Source: Alphaproteobacteria bacterium
GTDB lineage: Bacteria > Pseudomonadota > Alphaproteobacteria > RF32 > CAG-239
DNA length: 41,661 bases
Assembly (NCBI GenBank): GCA_017457005.1
Contig: JAFTII010000029.1
Coordinates: 1 to 41,661, forward strand
Reading direction: 5' to 3'
Part shown: positions 1-8,575 of the stretch, piece after piece
Position numbering within the stretch: position 1 is the first letter of the stretch
Layout: each line of letters opens with the position of its first letter
Notes under the pieces: model-generated
Databases searched by the model: none
Told to the model about the DNA's origin: nothing
The model's input: only the letters and a program-made list of their open reading frames with translations
Program-made: the position numbers and the translations under genes

Positions 1-91
1 CAGGCAGATAATACATCCGAGCAGATGCAGAACTGATACCTAAACCAATCAGGAGCAAACAGCCCCAAAAACCAGCGGTAAATCTTGCCAT
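1..91 (-). CDS. Secreted protein, N-terminal part only (runs off left edge)
   Basis: Only the first 30 codons are in the window. An ATG at 91-89 follows a purine-rich GGGGGCGGAG ribosome-binding site. The peptide has a short basic start (MAR), a hydrophobic core rich in L, I and G, and an SASA-type signal-peptidase site, so the mature chain probably begins R-M-Y-Y-L-P. A Cys at residue 11 lies too early for a normal lipobox. The gene has its own promoter (125-153) after a terminator, so it is a separate unit from the rppH cluster. The mature start resembles that of the gene at 41513 (K-V-W-L-L-P). I do not recognise the family, and function cannot be judged from 30 residues. Confidence 0.7.
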   Translation of the reverse strand, partial: MARFTAGFWGCLLLIGLGISSASARMYYLP

Positions 92-99
92 CTCCGCCC

Positions 100-127
100 C
101 CTATAATTAAACCTCACTAATTATAGG
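100..127. repeat. Perfect 10-bp inverted repeat at the start site of the left-edge gene
   Basis: CCTATAATTA (100-109) and its exact reverse complement TAATTATAGG (118-127) are separated by 8 bases. The repeat overlaps the downstream end of the predicted -10 box and covers the likely start site and leader. It could be an operator or a 5'-end RNA hairpin close to the ribosome-binding site. A similar repeat sits at the same place in the promoter of the right-edge gene. Confidence 0.7.
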
Positions 128-175
128 ATAGATTGTTATTGTCAAATTGTCAAGATATAATTAAAGATGGTGGAC
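125..175 (-). promoter_or_regulatory. Sigma70-type promoter with upstream GTCCACCA element for the left-edge gene
   Basis: On the minus strand the order is GTCCACCA (175-168), TTGACA as -35 (153-148), a 17-base spacer and TATCCT as -10 (130-125). The ATG lies about 34 bases further on. The element aligns over 58 bases, without gaps, with the promoter at 41434-41484. Confidence 0.75.
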
Positions 176-202
176 AGAGAAAGAGATTAGGGATTTGCTA
201 TA

Positions 203-230
203 AAAAATACTCCGGACACGCCGGAGTATG
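203..230 (-). terminator. Intrinsic terminator of the rppH cluster
   Basis: ATACTCCGG (208-216) and CCGGAGTAT (222-230) form a 9-bp stem with a 5-base loop. On the minus strand the stem is followed directly by a run of six T. It lies 40 bases after the stop of the 185-residue gene, so it ends that transcription unit. Confidence 0.85.
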
Positions 231-269
231 ACAATAAATTAACAATCACTAATGACTGATAATTGATAA

Positions 270-827
270 CTATCTTGTTCTTTGACCTCTGGTAAGGGTT
301 ATTCCTTCCATCATATTTTCTCGTTGTCGTTGTAGCTCTCGCTCTTTCCGCCTTTGTTCTCGTTCCCTTTTTTCTTGAGGAGTTTCGCGATGATTTGCTT
401 TAGCTTCTCTTAGTGCTAAAAGTTTATTTAGAATTTGTCTTTGAGAAACACCGCTTGTTTTTCCTTTTAAGAAAGAAGAAATATTTTCAGGTGTCAAAAT
501 ATCTTCTAATTCTTTAATATCTACTAAGTTTTTATCAGCAATTATTTTGTTTAATTCTACCTCCAAAATATCATCAAAATCTGTATCATCGTCGTCATCT
601 AAACACTCTTTTATAATCTTAATCAAGAATCCCTTAAATAATTTATTGACCAACTTTATAAAATTTTTGTTTGTAACGGTTTGATTTCCGGAAGCATTCA
701 TCAAAGCAAACAGCAATAAATTTTTTACATACTTCTTTTGTCGGGAACTTAATTTAAGATTCCCTTTAATTCCTGATTTGGCAGCATCTAATACCAATGT
801 ACGTTCTTTTAAAAATTTTTCAATCAT
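270..827 (-). CDS. Hypothetical protein, charged C-terminal helix
   Basis: A 185-residue protein of unknown function. There is no signal peptide or membrane segment. The first 75 residues are Lys-rich and probably helical. An acidic stretch with five consecutive Asp follows near residue 80. The last 40 residues are a run of Arg, Glu and Gln, likely one long helix or coiled coil that could bind nucleic acid (inference only). Its ATG overlaps the TGA of rppH by 8 bases, so translation is probably coupled to rppH. It is the last gene before the terminator. The conserved gpmI-to-rppH cluster is familiar, but this distal member is not one I recognise. Confidence 0.75.
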   Translation of the reverse strand: MIEKFLKERTLVLDAAKSGIKGNLKLSSRQKKYVKNLLLFALMNASGNQTVTNKNFIKLVNKLFKGFLIKIIKECLDDDDDTDFDDILEVELNKIIADKNLVDIKELEDILTPENISSFLKGKTSGVSQRQILNKLLALREAKANHRETPQEKREREQRRKERELQRQRENMMEGITLTRGQRTR

Positions 828-1308
828 TATTTACCGCTTTTGTAATTATCGGATCAAAACAATCAATAACTTGTTTATATACGTCCTTTTTAAAATAAAC
901 AATTCTTACGGGAGCTTCAAGAGGGGATACCCATTCAAAACCCTTAAACTCTATTTCCTCAGGATTTTTAAAAAAGTCTATTTCTTTATCTTCTCCATCA
1001 AAACGAAACAATACCCAAGATTGTTCTTGTCCAACAAAATCACATCCTTTATTCTTAAAGGAATCAGAAACCAAAGTTGGAAATTTATATTTTAAAGTAT
1101 ATGGAATTTTTGCAACAAATGTAACCGAGGTTATTCCTGTTTCTTCATATAATTCTCTTTTTGCCGCATCAATTACATCTTCGTTGGTTTCTATGCCTCC
1201 TTGCGGAAATTGCCATTGCATGTCCGATTTATCTGCTCTGGCACACATTAATACTTTGCCCATAGCATTAAAAACAACAATCCCAACGTTTTTACGATAT
1301 TTTTCCAT
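820..1308 (-). CDS. rppH: RNA pyrophosphohydrolase, Nudix family
   Basis: RppH removes pyrophosphate from the 5' triphosphate of mRNA, which opens it to RNase E decay. The 162 residues form one Nudix domain. The Nudix box spans about residues 38-60 (GGIETNEDV...REL.EETGI) with the metal-binding REL-EE core intact. The preceding WQFPQGG is typical of the RppH/YgdP branch. The length matches the family. The ATG is 4 bases after the deacetylase gene, and the end overlaps the next gene, so it sits inside an operon. Other dinucleoside-polyphosphate Nudix enzymes look similar, but the neighbourhood fits the alphaproteobacterial RppH locus. Confidence 0.9.
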   Translation of the reverse strand: MEKYRKNVGIVVFNAMGKVLMCARADKSDMQWQFPQGGIETNEDVIDAAKRELYEETGITSVTFVAKIPYTLKYKFPTLVSDSFKNKGCDFVGQEQSWVLFRFDGEDKEIDFFKNPEEIEFKGFEWVSPLEAPVRIVYFKKDVYKQVIDCFDPIITKAVNND

Positions 1309-1312
1309 TTGC

Positions 1313-2491
1313 TTAATCTATAACCAAATTAGATACCGGAACAACGGCAAAAGGTTTTGTAAGTTCCATATCTTTTGCCTGTTCATATTCTACTTGTGGT
1401 GAAAAACTTTTTACCCAGTTATAAGTTTCAATAATTGCCACCGGCTTAGGCGCAACAACAACCAAAACTTGTCCGTTATTAAAAGCAATATCTTCAGCTT
1501 TTTGAAGTTGGCGACGAATATTATCTCGGTTGAAATCCTTATCTATAACAACATCGGCCTTTCTGCGAGCTAAGCCGTCAATTTTAATGTTATCTATCCC
1601 GTTTCCTGATGTTGCATCAACAATAAGCAAACCTCTCTTGTTTAGCTCTTTCAGTAGCAATGTTAGCAATTCTTTATTATCTTCATCTGCGATACCGTCA
1701 TTAATAATAACTCCTCCGATAGGAGCGCCGCTGGCTAGAGTTTTCCTAAGACGTAAGAGGGCTTCTTCCGGACTTATTGTAATACTCATAGACATTGGCC
1801 CGTTATCAGATTTCAGAAAGTTTTTGGATGAAAGCAGCAAATCTACGTATGTTTCATGACCATATTGTCTGGCCGAAAGCTGTTTTGTTCCGGCATCAGA
1901 AGCATATGGCGATAAAGATATAGAAACTTCAGAGGCAAAACTTTTAATTATTTTATCTAATGAAACTTTATCAAAACCCAGTCCTTTTATAACTATAGCA
2001 ACCTTTTTAAAGTTTGGCTGAACCTTAACACTTTTACCATATTCACTCCAAGGTTTTTTTCCGTCTTCGGATATCTTCGGTAATAACATAGAATTAAAAG
2101 ATTCGGTCAAAGAATCTTCCAAAACAAGATGTTTAAGTTGCTGAGTTGCCGGCGATGAATTAAGCAGCACCAAGTTTGGAATTTGTAATATAATATCTTC
2201 CAATGTTTCAGACGTCTTTATTGCTTTTTTTTGAGGTTTTAGAGGAGTTTCTAAAGAAGCTTCTTCTGAAAATTGAACATTCTTTTGTTTTTTCATCTGC
2301 TCTTGTTCGGGCAACGTAAGCACAAATTTAGGAGCTTTATTGGTTTTATCAAACATAAGCTTATCAATCTTAGTTTTATAGATTGGGGCGCTTTTCTCAT
2401 TTGCAAACCAAAAACCCACAAAAGCAAGTACAAGCAAAGATAATATTGCTAAAGCTATAATAACTTTATAAGATGTGTTTTTTTTACTCAC
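1313..2491 (-). CDS. Divergent polysaccharide deacetylase family protein (YibQ/DUF610 type)
   Basis: A 392-residue protein with an N-terminal membrane anchor (about residues 9-28), a low-conservation linker, and a C-terminal domain from about residue 160 to 385. That domain contains the family-typical segment KVAIVIKGLGFD and later VIINDGIADED and LLIVDATSG. The family is a divergent branch of carbohydrate esterase-like folds and is regularly found beside envC and ctpA; its substrate is not firmly known. The start is GTG, whose GTGA overlaps the TGA of ctpA, indicating translational coupling. It probably works in the periplasm on the cell wall together with its neighbours (inference). Confidence 0.85.
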   Translation of the reverse strand: MSKKNTSYKVIIALAILSLLVLAFVGFWFANEKSAPIYKTKIDKLMFDKTNKAPKFVLTLPEQEQMKKQKNVQFSEEASLETPLKPQKKAIKTSETLEDIILQIPNLVLLNSSPATQQLKHLVLEDSLTESFNSMLLPKISEDGKKPWSEYGKSVKVQPNFKKVAIVIKGLGFDKVSLDKIIKSFASEVSISLSPYASDAGTKQLSARQYGHETYVDLLLSSKNFLKSDNGPMSMSITISPEEALLRLRKTLASGAPIGGVIINDGIADEDNKELLTLLLKELNKRGLLIVDATSGNGIDNIKIDGLARRKADVVIDKDFNRDNIRRQLQKAEDIAFNNGQVLVVVAPKPVAIIETYNWVKSFSPQVEYEQAKDMELTKPFAVVPVSNLVID

Positions 2492-3774
2492 TGTTTATTT
2501 TCCTTATAAATATCCAGTGCTTTAACTAAATCTACGGCTCTGGATAATTGATAATCTTTCCGCCATTCATCATCTTTAGTATTTTTATTTGTATCTTTAG
2601 TCTTTTCTTCTTTAAAGTTTTTGTTTTTTAATGCGTTAGCATATTCTGCTTCACTAAAGTTATATTCATTTTTAAATTCTTCAATTTTTGCCGGATGGAC
2701 AACAATATCCGGCTCAATACCTTTTGCTTGGATGGAGCGACCGGAAGGTGTGTAATATAAAGAGGTGGTTAAACGCATTGCTGCATTATTTCCAAGAGGA
2801 ACCACCGTTTGTACAGAGCCTTTTCCAAAAGATTTTTCTCCCAAAATTACCGCTCTTTTATGGTCTTGCAATGCTCCTGCAACAATTTCTGACGCCGACG
2901 CTGAGCCATCATTTATTATCACAACAATAGGCATACCCTCTATAATATCACCTTCTGTAGCAGAATAACGGATAGTGTCTTCTGGATTCCTAGATCTGGT
3001 AGAAACAATTTCTCCCTTGCTTAAAAAAAGATCAGAAACAGCCACTGCTTGATCAAGTAATCCTCCCGGATTATTGCGAACGTCTAAAACAATTCCTTTT
3101 ATTTTATTTTCTTTTTTATGCTTTTTTATAGCTTTAATAATGTCTTGATCAATATTTTCGCTAAAAGATGAAATTCTTACATAAACAACATCGTCATTTT
3201 TAAGTTCTGTTTTTACGGATTGAATATTTATTTCTTCTCTCTTAATGGTAACATCAAAGGGTTTTTCATTAATTCTGCGAATGGTTAATTTTACTTTTGT
3301 TCCTACTTTTCCACGCATTTTATCCACTGCATCATTCAGTGTCATTCCTATAACGGTCTCTTCATCAATATTAGTTATATAATCACCGGGTTTTAAGCCA
3401 GCCTTAAATGCCGGTGTATCGTCTATCGGAGAAACAACTTTAACCAAACCTTCTTCCATTGTGACTTCAATTCCCAAGCCGCCGAATTTGCCTTTGGTTT
3501 GTTCATTCATATATTTAAAACTTTTTTCATCTAAATAACTGGAATGAGGATCAAGAGAAACTAACATGCCGTTAATTGCGGCTTCAATTAATTTTTTATC
3601 TTCAACATCTTCAACATAAGTTGCTTTAGCTCTTTCCATAACTTCACCAAACAAGTTTAACAACTCATAAGTGTTATTACTTTTAGATGAATCTTTTGCC
3701 ATAATATTAGTAGGCAAAGAGGTTAATATAGTTAAACAAAGCAAAATTTTGAATATAGATATTTTTCTTGTCAT
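2488..3774 (-). CDS. ctpA: C-terminal processing serine protease, S41 family
   Basis: A periplasmic Ser/Lys-dyad protease of 428 residues. A signal sequence (about 1-26) is followed by a PDZ domain (about 90-170) with the GGLGIEV start, then the S41 catalytic core. The nucleophile is probably Ser293 in GSASASE and the base Lys318 in FGKG, 25 residues apart as in the family. I chose the ATG at 3774 rather than a TTG 12 bases upstream because GGAAAAG stands at ribosome-binding distance from it. It lies between the EnvC-like gene (22-base gap) and the deacetylase (4-base overlap). CtpA proteases commonly trim or degrade cell-wall hydrolases and their activators, which fits the context. Confidence 0.93.
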   Translation of the reverse strand: MTRKISIFKILLCLTILTSLPTNIMAKDSSKSNNTYELLNLFGEVMERAKATYVEDVEDKKLIEAAINGMLVSLDPHSSYLDEKSFKYMNEQTKGKFGGLGIEVTMEEGLVKVVSPIDDTPAFKAGLKPGDYITNIDEETVIGMTLNDAVDKMRGKVGTKVKLTIRRINEKPFDVTIKREEINIQSVKTELKNDDVVYVRISSFSENIDQDIIKAIKKHKKENKIKGIVLDVRNNPGGLLDQAVAVSDLFLSKGEIVSTRSRNPEDTIRYSATEGDIIEGMPIVVIINDGSASASEIVAGALQDHKRAVILGEKSFGKGSVQTVVPLGNNAAMRLTTSLYYTPSGRSIQAKGIEPDIVVHPAKIEEFKNEYNFSEAEYANALKNKNFKEEKTKDTNKNTKDDEWRKDYQLSRAVDLVKALDIYKENKQ

Positions 3775-3796
3775 TTTCTTTTCCAATAGTCAGTTA

Positions 3797-5041
3797 TTAG
3801 ATCTTAACCCACGCAAGAGGGTCTATAGGGTGGTTATCCTTTCGGATTTCCATATATAACTTGGCATCTCCTTCTAAAGGCATTTGCCCGATAGGTTCTC
3901 CTGCCAAAAGCATTTGTCCGACTTCAACATCCATAGTTTGTAAACCGGCCAATAGTGACAAATAGCCGCCACCATGTTCTATAATAATAATATTTCCATA
4001 TCCTCTGAAAGGTCCGGAAAACATTACGGCACCATCAAAAGGAGCTATTACTTGGGCTTGGTTTCTGGTACGAATGGTTATTCCTTTAGCTGAAACCCCC
4101 TTAACCAATTGTTCTCCATATTCGGTAATTATTTTGCCGCGAGCTGGAAGAGGAATAGTCCCTTTTGCTGCCGCAAAGTTTGTTTGTAGTTTACTTGGAG
4201 AAGATGATTTTATCAAGCTTGTTGTTTGATATTCCTCTTTTTTGTTTATTTCTGCCTGTTTGCGTTCTTGAGCTTTTTTCTGTTCAGCAAGCCGTTTTTG
4301 TTCTTCTTGTTTTTGCTTTTCTATACGTTGCCTTTCAATTTTTCCGAGCAAATCACGTAAATCGTTTGCTTGTGCAGCAAGTTTGTCCATGTTTTTTTTG
4401 GCTTTTTCGCTTTTAATTTCAACAGCATTTCGCATTCTGGATTTTTTCTGTGCCAAAACTTTCATTTTTTGGTGTTCTTTTTCTAAATTACGTTTTTGTT
4501 TGGAAATTTGAGCTATTTGTTTTTCTATCAAAGACTTTTTATTTGCAATGTTATTAAGAGTTTTACGGATTCGTGTCGCATTTTCTTCCAAATAAGGCAC
4601 TGTTTCTCGCAATAATATCGCACTTCTTATTATTTCTACCGGAGTTAGCGGCTGAACCAGCAGAGCTTCTGTCGGTTTTAGAGCTAAGTTTTGTAATGCC
4701 GATAAAGTTTTAATCAAATTATCGTCTTCTTTAGAGAAACCTTTTTCTGCTTTTTCCAGTTCTATTTTTAGTGTATCTAATTGTTGTTCCATACGTGAAA
4801 GTTTATCTTCACTGTTTTGAATCTTTTTTGCAGCATTAATCATGTCCCGATTAACGGAAGACAATTCTAAATTGATTTGCGTAGCTTGTGCTTGTAATTT
4901 TTTGTGTTCAATACTTTGCTGTTGAACTTTTTGTTCAACCTTCTTTAGATCAGAAGATGTTACCGCCCAAACACCGTTAATTGCAAAAATATGTATTGTT
5001 GCAATAATAACGGTGTATTTAAAGGCAGTACTTAGTTCCAT
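3797..5041 (-). CDS. envC: Murein hydrolase activator, EnvC-like, degenerate LytM/M23 domain
   Basis: A 414-residue exported protein. It has a signal peptide (about 1-26), two long coiled-coil stretches (about 30-100 and 165-260, rich in K, E and Q), and a C-terminal LytM domain (about 300-414). In active M23 peptidases zinc is held by H-x3-D and an H-x-H pair. Here the first motif reads as SAKGITI and the last as LYMEIRK, so most ligands are absent while one HGGGY His remains. This loss is normal for EnvC, which activates amidases during septum splitting instead of cutting murein itself. It is 5 bases after gpmI and belongs to the same operon. Confidence 0.9.
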   Translation of the reverse strand: MELSTAFKYTVIIATIHIFAINGVWAVTSSDLKKVEQKVQQQSIEHKKLQAQATQINLELSSVNRDMINAAKKIQNSEDKLSRMEQQLDTLKIELEKAEKGFSKEDDNLIKTLSALQNLALKPTEALLVQPLTPVEIIRSAILLRETVPYLEENATRIRKTLNNIANKKSLIEKQIAQISKQKRNLEKEHQKMKVLAQKKSRMRNAVEIKSEKAKKNMDKLAAQANDLRDLLGKIERQRIEKQKQEEQKRLAEQKKAQERKQAEINKKEEYQTTSLIKSSSPSKLQTNFAAAKGTIPLPARGKIITEYGEQLVKGVSAKGITIRTRNQAQVIAPFDGAVMFSGPFRGYGNIIIIEHGGGYLSLLAGLQTMDVEVGQMLLAGEPIGQMPLEGDAKLYMEIRKDNHPIDPLAWVKI

Positions 5042-5046
5042 TTTTA

Positions 5047-6579
5047 TTACTTTATTAATAAAGATTTTCCGGTCATTTCAGATGGCTTGTCAATATGCAA
5101 CAACTCTAACATTGTTGGCGCAATATCAGCCAATCTGCCATCTTTCATACATTTTACACCGCTTTGATCATTAACCAAAATTGCGGCAACCTTACCGGCT
5201 GTATGGGCAGTATAAGGTTGTCCGGTTGCTTCGTCTAACATTTTTTCGGCATTTCCGTGATCAGCGGTAACAATCATCACTCCTCCAACATTTTTCAGAG
5301 CTTTTTCAACTTTTCCCAAGCATATATCAACAGCTGCTACGGCTTTAAGTGCTGCATCCATAATGCCGGTATGTCCAACCATATCCCCATTTGCAAAATT
5401 ACAAATAATTACATCAAACTTTTTAGATTCTATCGCTTCTACAAGATTTTCCGTAACTTCATAAACACTCATTTCCGGTTTAAGGTCATAAGTTGCAACT
5501 TTAGGGCTGGCCACCAATATTCTTTCTTCACCTTCAAATTCTTTTTCTTCTCCTCCATTAAAGAAGAATGTTACGTGAGCATATTTTTCTGTTTCGGCAA
5601 TCCTTAACTGTGTCATTTTATGTTGAGCAATAATTTCGCCTAAAATATTGGTTAATACTTCAGGAGGAAACATAGTGTTCATAAAACGATTATGGTCAAC
5701 GGAATATTCCGTCATACCGACATGGTCAGAAAAGTGAATAATCTTCTTACGACTAAATCCGCTAAACTCATTATCAGCAAGAGCATAAAGAATTTCTCTG
5801 GCTCTGTCAGCTCTGAAATTTGCCATTAAAATTGCATCGCCATCTTCCATACCTGAATATTCTGATATAACGGCAGGAACAACAAATTCGTCGGTAATCT
5901 TATCGGCATAAGAAGTTTTTATTGCTTCATTAACATTTTTAAACCTTTTTCCTTCAGCTGATACCATATTATTATAAGCTAATTCAATTCTATCCCAGCG
6001 CTTATCTCTATCCATTGCATAAAAACGCCCTTCAATAGTTGCTATTTTAACATTTTTTAAATCAGCTATAGATTTTTCAAAATCAGCCAAATAATCAATA
6101 GCAGAAGAAGGTGGAGTATCTCTGCCGTCTAAAAAAGCATGTACCCAAGTTTTAATTCCGTTTTGGTTTAATATCTCACATAAAGCAACAATATGTTTTT
6201 GCGAAGAATGGACTCCGCCGTCAGACATTAACCCCATTACATGAGCAGATTTGCCGTTAGATTTTAAAGTTTCAATCATTTTAACCAAGGTAGGATTTTT
6301 AGCCAACGTTCCATCTTTTACGGCCAAATCAATTTTTGGTAAATCTTGCATAACAACACGTCCGGCTCCAAGATTTGTATGCCCCACTTCAGAGTTTCCC
6401 ATTTGTCCTTCAGGCAAACCAACATCAAGTCCGTGTGTTTCAATTAAACAATGAGGGTTTTCAGCATACATACGGTGCCAATTTGGTGTCTCTCCCATTT
6501 CAATGGCGTTATCTTTAGTTTTGGGTTCTCTGTATCCCCAACCATCCAAAATCATAAGTAATAGAGGTTTTTGAGTCAT
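5047..6579 (-). CDS. gpmI: 2,3-bisphosphoglycerate-independent phosphoglycerate mutase
   Basis: Interconverts 3- and 2-phosphoglycerate in lower glycolysis, using manganese and a phosphoserine intermediate. At 510 residues it matches the family. The first metal Asp is D12 in LDGWGYRE. The phosphorylated Ser is S63 in GQMGNSEVGHTNLGAG. Further family blocks are GGVHSS, HAFLDGRDTPP, NFRADRAREI and the C-terminal VTADHGNAE, all complete. The gene heads the envC-ctpA cluster, an arrangement known from Alphaproteobacteria. The 91-base gap upstream is AT-rich and holds TATAAT-like hexamers but no convincing -35 box, so it may have its own promoter or be read from the penicillin-binding protein gene. 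Confidence 0.96.
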   Translation of the reverse strand: MTQKPLLLMILDGWGYREPKTKDNAIEMGETPNWHRMYAENPHCLIETHGLDVGLPEGQMGNSEVGHTNLGAGRVVMQDLPKIDLAVKDGTLAKNPTLVKMIETLKSNGKSAHVMGLMSDGGVHSSQKHIVALCEILNQNGIKTWVHAFLDGRDTPPSSAIDYLADFEKSIADLKNVKIATIEGRFYAMDRDKRWDRIELAYNNMVSAEGKRFKNVNEAIKTSYADKITDEFVVPAVISEYSGMEDGDAILMANFRADRAREILYALADNEFSGFSRKKIIHFSDHVGMTEYSVDHNRFMNTMFPPEVLTNILGEIIAQHKMTQLRIAETEKYAHVTFFFNGGEEKEFEGEERILVASPKVATYDLKPEMSVYEVTENLVEAIESKKFDVIICNFANGDMVGHTGIMDAALKAVAAVDICLGKVEKALKNVGGVMIVTADHGNAEKMLDEATGQPYTAHTAGKVAAILVNDQSGVKCMKDGRLADIAPTMLELLHIDKPSEMTGKSLLIK

Positions 6580-6670
6580 TTTCTTTTCTTTCTTGTTTCA
6601 GTATAAATTATTTTGTTAAACATATTATATATAATAAAAGTTATTATAAAAGCACTATTTTTGCAGAGTT

Positions 6671-8443
6671 TTACTCCATTAATTTTTTCCAAATTTGAGA
6701 AGGTAGTCCGGAACCGTAAATACCAAGCATAGGTGAGTTATCATCATTGCCCAACCATACTGCGGCAACCAGATTGTTTGTAAAGCCGACAAACCAAGCA
6801 TCGCGATTATCTTGACTTGTTCCGGTTTTTCCTGCTGCAAAAGTTGATAATTGAGCTTTTTGTCCTGTTCCTTTATTCACGACATTTTCCAACATTTCGG
6901 TTATATGTTTGATGGTTTGCTTATCAATAATACGCATTTTTTCGCTTTTTTCTCGTTGATACATTTGAAAACCGTTTTTAGTATATATTTCTTCTACCGC
7001 ATACGGCCACACCGCAAATCCTCCGTTAGCAATAGCTGTATATGCTGTGGCAATTTCCAAAACCGATGTTTCAAACGTACCTAAAGCAAGGGAGGGAGTA
7101 TTCTCTATATTAGAGGTTATGCCCATTTTTTTAGCAATATTTATAATGTTTTTTCTGCCTGTTTTTTGCGACAGGTTAATAGTTGCTAAATTTAATGATT
7201 TTGCTAATGCGTAATTTAAAGAAACCTCTCCATAGTATTTTTTATCTGCATTTTCCGGATTCCATCCTTTTATTGAAATCGGACGGTCTTCAATTTTATC
7301 ATCCGGTAACCACCCTTTTTGCAATGCTGCAATATATACAAAAGGCTTAAAAGCGGATCCGGGCTGTCTCAAGGCAGAAACGGCGCGGTTAAATTGACTT
7401 TGCAAATAATTTGTACCGCCAACCATGGCTTTAACTCTGCCTTCAAAGTCCATAATTACGATTGCGCCTTGAGAAACATTTTTATCAGTATTTTCAGCTA
7501 ACGTTTCTTGTAAAATTTTTGATGCTTTTTCTTGCAGTTCCTGATCCAGAGTTGTTAAGACATAAATGTCTTGATCCCTCTCGCCGATATAGGAATTGAT
7601 TTCATTATAAACCCAATCGGCAAAATAAGCAGCACCTTGTACTTTTGAGCTTTTTTCTCGTCCTATCGGCATTGTTAAAATGCGCTGGAAATTTTCTTCA
7701 GTAATCAGATCGTTATCTTTCATTATTTTTAATACGACTTTAGCTCTTTCTGTTGCACGTACTTTAGAGGCAATAGGGTTGTATTTTGAAGGAGCTTTAA
7801 GCATTCCTGCAATTATTGCCGCTTCCATGGTGTTTAGGTCACGAGATGTTTTTTGAAAATATTTTTGGCTTGCTGCTTCTATTCCGTAGGCTCCTGATCC
7901 GAGATAAACTCGGTTTAAATACAAAGTTAAAATTTGTTCTTTAGAAAACTTATGTTCAAGCCAAAATGCCAGTAACAGTTCTTGAACTTTTCGGCGAATA
8001 CTTTTTTCTGATGTCAGAAATAAATTTTTTGCAACTTGCTGCGTGATGGTGCTTCCGCCTTGAGCATATCTGCCGGCAAAAAGATTAGCAATCATTGCGC
8101 GAGTAAAAGAAATTATATCAAAACCGAAATGATTATAGAAACGCTTGTCTTCGGTATAAACAATAGCATCAATAACATACTGAGGAAGTTCTTCCGTACG
8201 AATTACTTCAGAATAAAGGGAACCGAATGTTTGAACATCATTTCCGTTATCGGCGATAATTGTTGTTGACGGTAAGCGAGTTCGGTTTATTGCCTCATTC
8301 ATATTCGGAATAGTTAAAGCACAATATCCGATATATGCCGATAATATTAATATTAAACCTACAAAAAGTTTTATCAGTTTTATTAATTTAGACTTTTTTC
8401 GGCTTCTTTTTGTTGTTTTTTTCTTTTTAGATCTTTTTGCCAC
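6671..8443 (-). CDS. Bifunctional penicillin-binding protein (class A, PBP1A-like)
   Basis: Builds peptidoglycan by glycan polymerisation and peptide cross-linking at the inner membrane. A Lys/Arg-rich cytoplasmic tail (1-23) precedes one membrane helix (about 24-45). The glycosyltransferase domain contains EDKRFYNHFG with catalytic Glu98, GGSTITQQ (129-136) and the RKVQE motif. The transpeptidase has all three motifs: S363-x-x-K366 in PGSAFKPF, S416-L-N418 and KTG at 539-541. It is 590 residues, shorter than E. coli PBP1A because the large inserts and C-terminal extension are missing. The start is GTG, with AAGGA upstream. It is divergent from polA, with a 132-base gap. Confidence 0.93.
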   Translation of the reverse strand: MAKRSKKKKTTKRSRKKSKLIKLIKLFVGLILILSAYIGYCALTIPNMNEAINRTRLPSTTIIADNGNDVQTFGSLYSEVIRTEELPQYVIDAIVYTEDKRFYNHFGFDIISFTRAMIANLFAGRYAQGGSTITQQVAKNLFLTSEKSIRRKVQELLLAFWLEHKFSKEQILTLYLNRVYLGSGAYGIEAASQKYFQKTSRDLNTMEAAIIAGMLKAPSKYNPIASKVRATERAKVVLKIMKDNDLITEENFQRILTMPIGREKSSKVQGAAYFADWVYNEINSYIGERDQDIYVLTTLDQELQEKASKILQETLAENTDKNVSQGAIVIMDFEGRVKAMVGGTNYLQSQFNRAVSALRQPGSAFKPFVYIAALQKGWLPDDKIEDRPISIKGWNPENADKKYYGEVSLNYALAKSLNLATINLSQKTGRKNIINIAKKMGITSNIENTPSLALGTFETSVLEIATAYTAIANGGFAVWPYAVEEIYTKNGFQMYQREKSEKMRIIDKQTIKHITEMLENVVNKGTGQKAQLSTFAAGKTGTSQDNRDAWFVGFTNNLVAAVWLGNDDNSPMLGIYGSGLPSQIWKKLME

Positions 8444-8518
8444 GATTCTCTATCCTTTCAAATAATAATATAAAGCTAATAAGTTAAAGAATATTTATCT
8501 GTATAAAAGGATTATCTA

Positions 8519-8547
8519 TTGGCTAAAAAGTTTTTGTAGTTTATATT
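8519..8547 (+). promoter_or_regulatory. Predicted sigma70-type promoter of polA
   Basis: TTGGCT (8519-8524), a 17-base spacer and TATATT (8542-8547). The implied start near 8554 leaves a short leader of about 20 bases before the ATG at 8576, which argues against the upstream in-frame ATG at 8564. Confidence 0.6.
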
Positions 8548-8575
8548 AAAATCAAATAAATTTATGAGGTTTTAT

